Assembly (NCBI GenBank): GCA_963714405.1
Contig: CAVQOH010000006.1
Location: 846,647 to 910,646, forward strand
Direction: 5' to 3'
DNA: 64,000 nt
Source of the DNA: JAZGGS01 sp963714405
Lineage (GTDB): Bacteria; Bacteroidota; Ignavibacteria; Ignavibacteriales; Ignavibacteriaceae
Shown: in pieces, positions 1 through 8,873 of the stretch
How positions within the stretch are numbered: position 1 is the stretch's first letter
Layout: each line of letters opens with the position of its first letter
Translations under genes and position numbers: made by a program
The notes under the pieces: model-generated
Seen by the model: the letters and a program-made list of their open reading frames with translations, nothing else
Told to the model about the DNA's origin: nothing
Databases searched by the model: none

Positions 1-159
1 CCTTTATCTGTAAAGAAAACCCAGATATGCAATTCTTCATTTTCGCCAACGCATTTTAACAGTATATTCCAATCCCTTTGTGATTTTTTCTATAGGATTT
101 TGAGAAAAAGCGGTTGCTGAAATCAGCAGAACAAAAACTATCAATAATTTCTTCATCAT
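1..159 (-). CDS. N-terminus of a secreted protein, cut by the window edge and frameshifted
   Basis: Reading leftward from ATG at 159-157 (a second ATG is at 156-154), the product begins with two Met, Lys-Lys and a hydrophobic run ending in SATAFSQ, a clear signal peptide. An AGGA stands just upstream. After about 35 residues the frame closes (VKMRWRK stop). Removing one A from the AAAA run near position 53-57 restores CVGENEELHIWVFFTDKG, which runs off the window edge. The WVFF-DK stretch resembles the prodomain start of S8 (subtilisin-like) peptidases in this lineage, but that is only a weak inference from a short fragment. The gene reads away from metG's 3' end in the same direction and may be co-transcribed with it. 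Confidence 0.5.
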
Positions 160-191
160 TATTCCTTATTTATTATTTGATTCATTTATTT

Positions 192-2228
192 TCATTTTAC
201 GCGGGTTCCGATAGATACAGAATTATCAACTGTAACAACCTGCAAATCTCCATTCTCTTTTTCAACAGCCAATATCATACCACGCGATTCAACTCCCATT
301 ATCTTTGCAGGTTGTAAATTTGCAACTATTACAACTTTTTTACCTATCAAATCTTCCGGGTTATTACTTTCTGCAACACCTGCAACAAGTTGTCTTTCTT
401 CATTTTCCAGTTTAACTTTTAGTTTTAACAACTTTTTACTTTTCTCAACTTTCTCAGCGTTAATAATTTCAGCGACTTTAAGCTGGGTTTTCATAAATTC
501 ATCATAACTTATAAGATTCTGCGAATCGCTTTTCGATTCACTACCACCAAGTTTTTCTACCTGTTCTTCAATCATTTTATCCTCAATTTGCGGAAATAAG
601 ATTTCAGCATTGTTTAATTTATGTTCTGCAGGAAGATTTTCATTACCGCATTTTAGCCATTCAGTTTTTTCAGAGTTAAGCATTTTAAATATTTTTTCAG
701 ATGAAAATGGAACGATCGGTTCAAATAATTCTGCTAAAGTGTAAATGGTTTGTAAACAAATATTTATTGTGGTTGCGCATTTTTCTTTATCTGATTTTAT
801 AGTTTTCCATGGCTCGCAATCGTTAAAATATTTATTTCCTGCACGTGCAAGATTCATAACTTCATTTGTTCCATCTTTTAACTTAAATCGTTCAAAATAA
901 CCGGCGATTTTCTGCGGATATTCTGAGAGAGTTTTAATCATCTCCTTATCCATTACACTTAGCTTACTCTTTGCAGGAACTTTACCTTCAAAATGTTTGT
1001 GTGCAAATGTAAATGTGCGGTTAACAAAATTTCCTAATATTGCTGCAAGCTCGCTGTTATTTTTTGCCTGGAATTCCTTCCATTGAAAATCTGTATCACG
1101 GTTTTCCGGTAAGTTTGCTGCAAGTGTATAGCGCAGTGGATCAGTAGGAAATATTTTTAAAAAATCAATTGCATCAATTCCCCAATTTCTGCTTTTAGAA
1201 AACTTCTTTCCTTCAAAATTTAAAAACTCGTTTGCGGGTACGTTTTGCGGTAAACAATATTTTTCTTTATCGCCATTATTCCAAGCTTGCAGCATTGCAG
1301 GAAAAACTATACAATGAAAAACAACATTATCCTTTCCTATAAAAGCAATATATTTTGTTTTTTCATCGTGCCAGTATTCTTTCCAGAGGTCTGGCTTGCC
1401 AATTTTTTGCGAGTATTCTTTTGTTGAAGAGATGTAACCCAGAACAGCTTCAAACCAGACATAAAGAACTTTCCCATCAGCATTCTCCATGGGAACTTTA
1501 ACACCCCAGTCTAAATCACGGGTAACTGCTCTATCCTTTAATCCATCCTTAAACCAGCTACGACAATATTGCAGGACATTTTCTTTCCAGCCGTATTTTC
1601 CGTTCATCTCATCAATATATTTTTCAAGTTTAGGTTGAAAATCACCAAGAGGAAAATAAAAATGCGAGGTTTCTTTGAATACCGGTTCTTCGCCGCTTAT
1701 CTTGCTTTTAGGATTTTTAAGTTCTTTTGGTTCATATAAGGCACCACAGTTTTCACACTCATCGCTGCGAGCTTCTTCAAAACCACAATTAGGACATGTA
1801 CCTTCAACATATCTATCGGGTAAAAATCTTTTTTTCTTTTCATCATAAAACTGGAGAGTTTTTTTCTCCTTTAAAATTCCCTGGTTATAAAATTCTGTAA
1901 AGAATTCCTGTGCAGTTTTATGATGAAGCGGCAAGCTTGTACGCGAATAATTATCAAAGCTCATTCCAAATTTTATAAACGCATCATAATTAATTTTATG
2001 GTAGCGATCAATAATTACCTGCGGTGATACTTTTTCTTTATCAGCACTGATTGTTATTGGTACACCGTGCTCATCCGAGCCGCAGATGTAGATTATATCA
2101 TCACCGTTTAATCTTTTATAGCGTACATAAATATCTGCAGGAAGGTATGCGCCGCTTAAATGCCCTAAATGAAGAGGACCGTTCGCGTAAGGTAAAGCAG
2201 ATGTTACAAGTATTTTTTCTTTTAGCAA
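192..2228 (-). CDS. metG: Methionyl-tRNA synthetase
   Basis: Cytoplasmic class I aminoacyl-tRNA synthetase that charges tRNA-Met. The 678-residue product has the HIGH-type motif as HLGH at residues 20-23 and the KMSKS-type loop as KFSKS near residue 340. A zinc knuckle (CPNCG...CENCG) lies near residues 145-165. The C-terminal ~110 residues (LKVAEIINAEKVEKSKKLL onward) form an EMAP/Trbp111-type tRNA-binding domain typical of long, dimeric MetRS. Length and domain order are normal and the frame is intact. It is divergent from the PLP enzyme at 2438; the 209 bases between are AT-rich and must hold both promoters, though no clear box was seen. Confidence 0.97.
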   Translation of the reverse strand: MLKEKILVTSALPYANGPLHLGHLSGAYLPADIYVRYKRLNGDDIIYICGSDEHGVPITISADKEKVSPQVIIDRYHKINYDAFIKFGMSFDNYSRTSLPLHHKTAQEFFTEFYNQGILKEKKTLQFYDEKKKRFLPDRYVEGTCPNCGFEEARSDECENCGALYEPKELKNPKSKISGEEPVFKETSHFYFPLGDFQPKLEKYIDEMNGKYGWKENVLQYCRSWFKDGLKDRAVTRDLDWGVKVPMENADGKVLYVWFEAVLGYISSTKEYSQKIGKPDLWKEYWHDEKTKYIAFIGKDNVVFHCIVFPAMLQAWNNGDKEKYCLPQNVPANEFLNFEGKKFSKSRNWGIDAIDFLKIFPTDPLRYTLAANLPENRDTDFQWKEFQAKNNSELAAILGNFVNRTFTFAHKHFEGKVPAKSKLSVMDKEMIKTLSEYPQKIAGYFERFKLKDGTNEVMNLARAGNKYFNDCEPWKTIKSDKEKCATTINICLQTIYTLAELFEPIVPFSSEKIFKMLNSEKTEWLKCGNENLPAEHKLNNAEILFPQIEDKMIEEQVEKLGGSESKSDSQNLISYDEFMKTQLKVAEIINAEKVEKSKKLLKLKVKLENEERQLVAGVAESNNPEDLIGKKVVIVANLQPAKIMGVESRGMILAVEKENGDLQVVTVDNSVSIGTRVK

Positions 2229-2437
2229 ATTATCTCAACAATATTTCTATATAGAAGTATTAAATATAATGATTTTAGTAAGGATTTGTTATTTAAGAAT
2301 GCAGAATGTTTTATACAATTTGTATCTATGAAATCGTTTACGAAATATACATTCTGGTTTATAAAAAGAAATAAAAGTATTTTTACATTCAAAATATTCA
2401 AAAATATACGGATTAATTTGTTAACGGAGTTTGTTAT

Positions 2438-3652
2438 ATGAAAAATACCAAAAATGTAGATTTTAGTACTAAATGTGTTCATTCAGGAATTGATGAATAT
2501 GAATACGGAGCAGTTGTTCCTCCAATTTACCAAACGTCAACTTTTAAATTCAAATCTGCACAGCACGGAGCCTCCTTATTTGCAGGAGAAGAAAAAGGTT
2601 ACATTTACACAAGAATGGCTAATCCTACAATTGAAGCAATGGAAAATGCAATTGCAGAGTTAGAGGGCGGACACAAAGCACTTGGCTGTGCAAGCGGTAT
2701 GGCAGCCATTCACACAGTTTTTGCAGGCTTGCTTTCAGCAGGTGATCATATAGTTTGCTCTGCTGCAGTTTATGGTCCTACGATCACTTTGCTGAATACA
2801 ATAATGAAAAAGTTTGGTGTTGAAACCACATCTGTAGATTCAGCAGATATTGAAGCTGTTAAAAAGGCAATAAAACCAAATACAAAAATTGTTTATGTAG
2901 AAACTCCGGGCAACCCAACTCTGTGTATTTCGGATATTGAAAAGATTTCTGAAATTGCACATAAGAATAAATCAAAAGTTGTTGTCGATAATACTTTTAT
3001 GAGTCCTGCTCTCCAAAATCCATTACATCTTGGAGCAGATGTTGTTCTTCACAGTTTAACAAAATCTTTAAACGGGCATGCAGATGTTGTAGGCGGAATT
3101 ATTGTAGTTAAAGATGAGGAAACTTATAAGAGTTTTAGAAAAACATTAAATCAAATCGGCGGAGTGATTGATCCTTTTAATTCTTTTCTTGTTCACCGTG
3201 GATTAAAGACTCTTGCACTAAGAATGGAAAAGCAAAGCACTAATTCACAAAAAATTGCTGAGTGGCTTGAGAAGCATTCTTTAATAACGGAAATAACTTA
3301 TCCCGGTTTAAAAAGTCATCCACAATTTGAATTAGGAAAGAAACAGCATAAAGCTCCCGGCGGAATGATTAAATTTGAAATTAAAGGTGGCTTGGAAGCT
3401 GGAAGAATATTAATGGATTCAGTAAGACTTTGCGTTCTTGCTGTGAGTTTAGGAGGAGTTGAAACATTAATACAGCATCCCGCAAGCATGACTCACTTTT
3501 CTATGGGTAAACAAGCAAGATTAGCAGGTGGAATTACAGATGGATTGGTTCGCCTTTCTGTTGGAATAGAAAATGCTGATGACCTGATTGCGGATTTAGG
3601 GCATGCTCTGGAAAAAGTTAAAGAAGCTAATTTGGTTGAAGAAAACATTTGA
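2438..3652 (+). CDS. PLP-dependent Cys/Met metabolism enzyme, methionine gamma-lyase-like
   Basis: A 404-residue enzyme of the trans-sulfuration family (cystathionine gamma-synthase / gamma-lyase / methionine gamma-lyase). Visible family marks are YTRMANPT, the phosphate/cofactor segment CASGMAAIHT, the tyrosine in AAVYGPT, the Asp in VVVDNTFMSP, and the Schiff-base lysine in HSLTKSLNGHADVVGG. The start is supported by GGAG about eight bases upstream of ATG. The family cannot be split securely by reading. Length and the C-terminal SVGIENADDLIADL fit a methionine or cystathionine gamma-lyase, with cystathionine gamma-synthase as the alternative. No Met biosynthesis genes adjoin it, which slightly favours a catabolic role. 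Confidence 0.88.
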   Translation: MKNTKNVDFSTKCVHSGIDEYEYGAVVPPIYQTSTFKFKSAQHGASLFAGEEKGYIYTRMANPTIEAMENAIAELEGGHKALGCASGMAAIHTVFAGLLSAGDHIVCSAAVYGPTITLLNTIMKKFGVETTSVDSADIEAVKKAIKPNTKIVYVETPGNPTLCISDIEKISEIAHKNKSKVVVDNTFMSPALQNPLHLGADVVLHSLTKSLNGHADVVGGIIVVKDEETYKSFRKTLNQIGGVIDPFNSFLVHRGLKTLALRMEKQSTNSQKIAEWLEKHSLITEITYPGLKSHPQFELGKKQHKAPGGMIKFEIKGGLEAGRILMDSVRLCVLAVSLGGVETLIQHPASMTHFSMGKQARLAGGITDGLVRLSVGIENADDLIADLGHALEKVKEANLVEENI

Positions 3653-3788
3653 ATTTTTTTCGGATATTTATTGTTTACAGTTACTGCTGCTCTACCGGTA
3701 AAAAGCTGTTACTCACCGATTTTTTCTTTTTTCATATTGCATTTTTATATAGGTTTTGATTGAAACTTTGTAAAAAGAGGAATTTAAA

Positions 3789-4505
3789 ATGTCTGAATCA
3801 AATAACGGAATTGACAAAAGAATAGCTCTGGGTGGAGTATTAATTTTACTTGGCGGATTATTTCTGCTAAATTCACTCGATATAATAAATTTTCGCATTG
3901 GGCATGTAATTTTTTCGTGGCCTTTTGTAATGCTTGTAATCGGGTTGTTTATTCTTGTTAACACCTCAAAAAAATTAACCGGCGGAATTTTAACAGGTTT
4001 GGGAATTTTCTTTCTTGTTCCAAGAATCTATCCGCAAATTGAATATGATGGTGGAATTGTAATCCCGGTTTTACTTATTCTGTTTGGAATTTTCATCATC
4101 TTTAAAAAAAGGAAAGGTTCTGCGGAAGGAATATTAAGTGATGATTCAAAAGTTAATAAAGATAAGATTGATGATGTAGCAATTTTTGGAGGCGGCTCAA
4201 AAATAATTTCTTCTGATAGTTTTAAAGGTGGAAACATAACTGCAATATTTGGTGGCTCAGAAATTAATTTGATGAATTGCCAGCTTGCACCTGGCGATAA
4301 TGTAATTGATGTGCTTACAGTTTTTGGCGGAACAACTATCATTGTACCTAAAGAATGGAATATTGTTGTAAATGTTACATCAATCCTTGGTGGTTTCTCA
4401 AATAAAAGTGTTAGGAATCCTGCAGTTGCTGTTGATCATTCAAAAACTTTACACGTAAAAGGATTAGCAATGTTTGGCGGCGGCGAAATCAAAACTTATT
4501 TGTAG
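3789..4505 (+). CDS. LiaF/YvqF-like membrane stress protein
   Basis: A 238-residue protein. The N-terminal ~105 residues hold four hydrophobic segments (LGGVLILLGGLFLL, FSWPFVMLVIGLFIL, GGILTGLGIFFL, PVLLILFGIFIIF). The C-terminal half is a soluble beta-helix-like domain with repeated F/LGG turns (AIFGGGSKI, AIFGGSEI, TVFGGTTI, SILGG), the mark of the cell-wall-active-antibiotic response (LiaF) C-terminal domain. In Firmicutes LiaF restrains a membrane-stress kinase. Here the gene is followed 12 bases later by a LytS-type kinase and then a LytTR regulator, so a sensor or modulator role in that signalling unit is a reasonable inference. GAGG precedes the ATG. Confidence 0.8.
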   Translation: MSESNNGIDKRIALGGVLILLGGLFLLNSLDIINFRIGHVIFSWPFVMLVIGLFILVNTSKKLTGGILTGLGIFFLVPRIYPQIEYDGGIVIPVLLILFGIFIIFKKRKGSAEGILSDDSKVNKDKIDDVAIFGGGSKIISSDSFKGGNITAIFGGSEINLMNCQLAPGDNVIDVLTVFGGTTIIVPKEWNIVVNVTSILGGFSNKSVRNPAVAVDHSKTLHVKGLAMFGGGEIKTYL

Positions 4506-4517
4506 TTTTGCTAAACA

Positions 4518-5570
4518 ATGTTTACAAACCCTATACTTCAAAGTTTTAAAAACTTTAACATCTATCTGCTTTGCTGGCTAATACTTGCTCTGATAAATTT
4601 TCTGCTCCTCTACTTTGGAACTGAAATAACTGGTACTGCAGCTGTTACAGATAGTTTGGTTTATACCATTTTACTTGGCGGAATGGGTCTGAGTTTATGG
4701 TATCCTGCAAAATACATTCCTCTTGAGCAAAATAAAATTACTAAAGTTCTTTTAAGCCATACGATCGGAGCAATTCTGGCAGCAATTTTATGGATACTTA
4801 TTGGAACATATTTAATGCTTAGCGTTATTGGATTTGGAGATAAGTACGAAACTTTTATTTATTCAACTTTACCTTGGCGTTTTTTAATAGGAATTCTGTT
4901 TTATGCTCTGATAACCTCTTTTTACTACATGATAATTTACTATACCGGTTTTAATGAAAGGATGATTAAAGAAGCTGAATTAAAAAATCTTGTAACTGAG
5001 GCAGAATTAAAATCATTAAAGTTTCAAATTAACCCGCATTTTATTTTTAACAGTTTAAACTCGATGAGCGCTTTAACAGAGATTGATCCGCAAAAAGCAA
5101 AAAGTATGATTCTTAAACTTGCAGATTTTCTTCGTTACATTCTTGCAACAAATGATCGTGAAAAAAATAAACTCAGCGAGGAATTGAAAAACATACGGCT
5201 ATACCTCGATATTGAAAAGGTTCGATTTGAAGATAAATTTGAATTTAAAGAAGAAATTGAAACTGAATGTTTGAATGTGGACATACCAAATATGATTTTA
5301 CAACCAATCTTTGAAAATGTTATTAAACATGCAGTTTATGAAACTCTTGAAAAAGTTGTTTTAACTTTAAGATGTAAAATAAAGGATGATTATTTGAAAA
5401 TTTCAATTGAAAATGATTATGATGAAACTTCTACACCGCACAAAGGAACAGGTGTAGGATTAAAAAATATTTACGAAAGATTGAAACTAATCTATCACAT
5501 GGATAATTTAATGGAAGTAAAAAAAGAAAAAGGCAAATTCAGCGTAACACTATTTATCCCATCGATATAA
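4518..5570 (+). CDS. LytS/YehU-type sensor histidine kinase
   Basis: A 350-residue membrane kinase. Residues ~1-145 contain four transmembrane segments with short connections and no obvious extracytoplasmic sensor domain. A short coiled linker follows, then the His_kinase (PF06580) box with the phospho-accepting histidine in INPHFIFNSLNSM. The ATPase part keeps the N box (LQPIFENVIKHA) and the G box (GTGVGLKNIYERL). The stop codon is followed one base later by the ATG of the response regulator, so the two are translationally coupled. Together with the preceding LiaF-like gene this forms a three-gene signalling operon. The signal is unknown; envelope stress is inferred from the LiaF-like neighbour. 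Confidence 0.93.
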   Translation: MFTNPILQSFKNFNIYLLCWLILALINFLLLYFGTEITGTAAVTDSLVYTILLGGMGLSLWYPAKYIPLEQNKITKVLLSHTIGAILAAILWILIGTYLMLSVIGFGDKYETFIYSTLPWRFLIGILFYALITSFYYMIIYYTGFNERMIKEAELKNLVTEAELKSLKFQINPHFIFNSLNSMSALTEIDPQKAKSMILKLADFLRYILATNDREKNKLSEELKNIRLYLDIEKVRFEDKFEFKEEIETECLNVDIPNMILQPIFENVIKHAVYETLEKVVLTLRCKIKDDYLKISIENDYDETSTPHKGTGVGLKNIYERLKLIYHMDNLMEVKKEKGKFSVTLFIPSI

Positions 5571-5571
5571 A

Positions 5572-6321
5572 ATGAAAGAAAAAGTAACAACAATTATAGT
5601 TGATGATGAGAAATTAGCCCGCAATATTACACGGGGATATCTTGAAAAACATCTTAATATAGAGATTCTTGAAGAATGCAGTAACGGGTTTGATGCAATA
5701 AAAAAGATAAATGAACTTAAGCCGGATATGGTTTTTTTAGACATACAAATGCCAAAAATAAACGGCTTTGAAATGCTTGAACTTATTGAAAATCCACCGC
5801 TAATAATTTTTACAACTGCTTATGATCATTATGCTATAAAAGCATTTGAAGTGAACGCTGCTGATTATCTCTTAAAACCTTTTTCTGAAGAACGCTTCAA
5901 TGCAGCTTTAGATAAAGCTTTTCTTCAGCTTCAGGACAAATTTCAACAAGACTCTGTTATCAAAAACATTATAGATCACAACGATAAAAAAATTGAGTTT
6001 CTGGAAAGAGTCGTAATTAAAGATGGCGCAAAAATTTCTATCGTTCCTGTAGAAAAAATAAAATGGATCGAAGCACAGGATGATTATGTAATGATAAACA
6101 GCGAACTTGGAAGATTTTTGAAACAAAAAACAATGAAGTATTTTGAAAATCATCTTAACGAAAATTCGTTTATAAGAATTCACCGTTCATATATTATTAA
6201 TGTGGATTTTATTCAGCACCTGGAACAATCCGCAAAAGATTCATATCAAATTATTTTAAAGAATGGGAAACAGCTTCCGGTTAGCCGTACAGGGCTGGCA
6301 AAATTAAAAACTACACTATAA
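5572..6321 (+). CDS. LytTR-family response regulator
   Basis: A 249-residue DNA-binding regulator. The receiver domain occupies residues ~4-120, with the acidic pair in IIVDDEKLA, the phosphorylated Asp in MVFLDIQMP, Thr in IIFTTAYDHYA and Lys in LLKPFSEE. The C-terminal ~100 residues form a LytTR domain (VPVEKIKWIEAQDDYVMI; FIRIHRSYIINVDFI). It starts one base after the kinase stop, so it is the cognate partner. LytTR regulators bind short direct repeats upstream of targets; none was confidently located here. A likely target is its own operon or the dehydrogenase gene downstream, but this is inference. Confidence 0.94.
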   Translation: MKEKVTTIIVDDEKLARNITRGYLEKHLNIEILEECSNGFDAIKKINELKPDMVFLDIQMPKINGFEMLELIENPPLIIFTTAYDHYAIKAFEVNAADYLLKPFSEERFNAALDKAFLQLQDKFQQDSVIKNIIDHNDKKIEFLERVVIKDGAKISIVPVEKIKWIEAQDDYVMINSELGRFLKQKTMKYFENHLNENSFIRIHRSYIINVDFIQHLEQSAKDSYQIILKNGKQLPVSRTGLAKLKTTL

Positions 6322-6345
6322 CCGCAAAAATTTCCTTACTCCAAA

Positions 6346-6376
6346 TTGTAACTCAAATATAGGTTGAATATATTTG
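6346..6376 (+). promoter_or_regulatory. Candidate Bacteroidota-type promoter for the aldehyde dehydrogenase gene
   Basis: TTG at 6346-6348 and TATATTTG at 6369-6376 match the -33 (TTG) and -7 (TAnnTTTG) elements used by the Bacteroidota primary sigma factor. The gap is 20 bases against the usual 19. The box lies about 25 bases before the ATG at 6401. Pattern match only. Confidence 0.4.
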
Positions 6377-6400
6377 TTTGAAGCAACCAGGAGTTCTAAA

Positions 6401-7998
6401 ATGATTTTGGATAAAGACCTACTTTCAATTCAGGAAGCGCGGAATTTAGCTGCCAAAGCAAAAGAAGCGCAGCAGGAATATAAACACTTCAGCTCAGCAG
6501 CAGGTAGATAAAATTGTAAAAGCAATGGCAGATGCCGGTTATGACGCATCAGAAAAACTTGCAAAGATGGCTTGCGATGAAAGTGGTTTCGGTGTTTTCG
6601 AGGATAAAATTATAAAGAATCAATTCAGCACTAAAAATGTATATGAATCTGTTAAAAATCTTAAAACTGTTGGAATTATTGGTGAAGAAGCTGATGGAAA
6701 GATCTTAAAAATAGCAGCTCCAATGGGAGTTGTTTGTGCATTAATTCCTTCCACTAATCCTACTTCAACAGCAATGTTTAAGTCTATCATTTCATTAAAA
6801 AGCAGAAATGCAATCGTTGCAAGCCCTCATCCTGCAACTGCAAAATGCACCGACGAAGCTTTGAATATTTTATCTAAAGCTGCAGATAAATGCAGGAGCT
6901 CCTGCAGAATTGATTCAATGCCTTAAGGAACCAACAATCGAGGGAACAGAAGCATTGATGAAGGATAAAAATATTTCCGTTATTCTTGCAACAGGAAGCA
7001 CACCTATGGTTAAAGCAGCTTACAGCGCAGGTAAACCTGCCTATGGCGTGGGACCGGGAAATGTTCCTGCTTTTATTGAACGAACTGCAGATTATAAAAA
7101 AGCTGTTGCCGATATTATTTATGGAACCACTTTTGACAACGGAACTCTCTGCTCTTCCGAGCAGGCAATGATTGTTGATCTTCCTTTAAAAGAAAAAGTT
7201 ATTGAAGAAGCGAAATTTCTTGGCTGCTATTTTGTAAACGCTGAAGAAAAAGCAAAACTTGCAAAAGCAATTCAAAATAGTTTACGGATCAATCCTGAAA
7301 TAGTAGGAAAACCTGCACACTTCATAGCAAACTATGCTGGTTTTTCTGTTCCGGAAAACACAAAAGTACTAATTGCAGAATGTTTTGAAGTAGGAAAGAG
7401 TGAGCCATTATCAATAGAAAAATTATCTCCTGTACTTGCATTTTACACAGCAGATGGCTGGCTGGATGGCTGCCATAAATGTATTGATCTTTTACAATTT
7501 GGTGGAATTGGGCATACAATGGTTATTCATTCAAATGATGAACCGATTATTATGAAGTTCGCTTTAGAAAAACCTGCATTTAGAATTTTGGTAAATACTC
7601 CCGCTTCAGTTGGTGCGGTTGGTTATACAACTTCACTTAAACCATCCTTTACATTAGGTCCCGGCACATGGGGCGGTTCTATAATTTCTGATAATGTTTC
7701 TGCAATTCATCTTATAAATGTTAAAAGTCTGGCATTTGAAACTAACCCTGTTAACAAAGGAAAAAGTGTTAACAAATTTGATGTTCAAAAATACAAAGGT
7801 TCTAAGGGTTGGTTTATGAAGGAGATAGAAGAACGGTTAAGAGAACGTGCAGGAAACCCACCTTTAAAAGATTCTTATCAATACATTAAAGAACCCGCAG
7901 ACAAAAAAAATATCAAAGAGCCGGCTAAAGAAGTTATTTATGGTGACGGATTAACTGAAAAAGATATTCTGAAAATAATTGAAGATTTTGAAAAATAG
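6401..7998 (+). CDS. CoA-acylating aldehyde dehydrogenase (EutE/PduP/AdhE-N type), two frameshifts, C-terminal extension
   Basis: NAD- and CoA-dependent aldehyde dehydrogenase converting an aldehyde to acyl-CoA. ATG at 6401 follows a strong AGGAG. The first ~33 residues are in one frame, then an indel near 6490-6505 moves to the frame holding VDKIVKAMADAGYD. A second indel near 6889-6894 (before GAPAELIQCLKEP) moves to the last frame. Diagnostic stretches are the cofactor-binding region LIPSTNPTSTAMFKS, GVGPGNVPAFIE, and the catalytic cysteine in NGTLCSSEQAMI. The joined product is about 530 residues, some 60 longer than EutE-like cores. The extra tail has a charged, Pro-containing linker (around KEPADKKNIKEPAK) and ends in the amphipathic segment LTEKDILKIIEDFEK. 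The breaks look like sequencing errors. Confidence 0.88.
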
Positions 7999-8022
7999 TT
8001 TTTCTTAATCTTCTACTAAAAC

Positions 8023-8748
8023 TTAATGGCTGAACTGCGGAAACAAATGAGAGAACTTTTGAACTACTGCTTCTGCAATTAGATAAGCTGCACCATTGTG
8101 AGTTAACAAATCTGTGTTTACAATCATATGGTATAATAGAGGGTCTTCTACATTAGCATTAAAATAAGATTTTATATACTTTTTCCTGTTCTCATCGGCT
8201 TCTTTAATATAAGCAGCAGCTTGCTTTTTATTCATATTTAACAAATCCATCATATGCTCAATACGTTTTTCAATTGAGGCAATCAACCTAACGTGAAAAG
8301 TGTTTTTAAGCTTAGCTGTAATAATATTTGATCCGCGCCCAACTATTACAACGTTCCCCATTCTTGCCAGTTGAAGTATAGTATCAGTAGTTTTATGAAC
8401 AATCGTCCATTCAGAAGGTTTAAGTCCAAGCAATTCATTTATGGTTGCACTAATATGAGCGTACTTTGTTTCATACATGAATTCTTTAATTTGCTCAGGC
8501 AAATTGTGATCTTCAAGAACTTTTTCAATCAGATTTTTATCAAAGTAAGCCCATGAAACATTTTCAGGGGCTGAATATTGATCAAGAATTTCGATTAATT
8601 TACCACAAACAGGTTTTGCACCTGCACCGGTTTGCCTTGAAATTGTTATAGTTGGATAGAGATGTTTTGGTAATGGCGTTGAAACTTCTCCCTCAGTAGT
8701 GTGCGCTTCTATGTACCGTTTACATTTTTCATAAACACCGATAGCCAT
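8023..8748 (-). CDS. Cytidylate kinase-like family protein
   Basis: A 241-residue protein of the cytidylate kinase-like P-loop family (PF13189). After a short N-terminal helix it has TITISRQTGAGAKPVCGKL, where SRQTGAGAK replaces the GxxGxGK loop, as is usual for this family. VVIVGRGSNII and HVRLIASIEKRIEHMM match the strand-plus-arginine region, and a lid-like basic helix follows (ADENRKKYIKSYF). True CMP kinases (Cmk) act in pyrimidine nucleotide synthesis; the substrate of this branch is not established. It converges with the aldehyde dehydrogenase (24 bases apart, no terminator hairpin seen). Confidence 0.82.
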   Translation of the reverse strand: MAIGVYEKCKRYIEAHTTEGEVSTPLPKHLYPTITISRQTGAGAKPVCGKLIEILDQYSAPENVSWAYFDKNLIEKVLEDHNLPEQIKEFMYETKYAHISATINELLGLKPSEWTIVHKTTDTILQLARMGNVVIVGRGSNIITAKLKNTFHVRLIASIEKRIEHMMDLLNMNKKQAAAYIKEADENRKKYIKSYFNANVEDPLLYHMIVNTDLLTHNGAAYLIAEAVVQKFSHLFPQFSH

Positions 8749-8873
8749 AATGGTTTTCCTTGTAAAATAGTTAAGGGGTATTGTAAATATATTCAGTTAT
8801 ACGGCTACCATTAATATAATTTTAAATTGATGAAATTCAACACCAGGATTAATTATAAAGTGTAATAGTGCAG

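Noticed and set aside
2222..2482. Small minus-strand frame upstream of metG and overlapping the PLP enzyme
   Set aside because: It covers the divergent promoter region, has no recognisable domain or ribosome-binding site, and overlaps the conserved start of the enzyme at 2,438.
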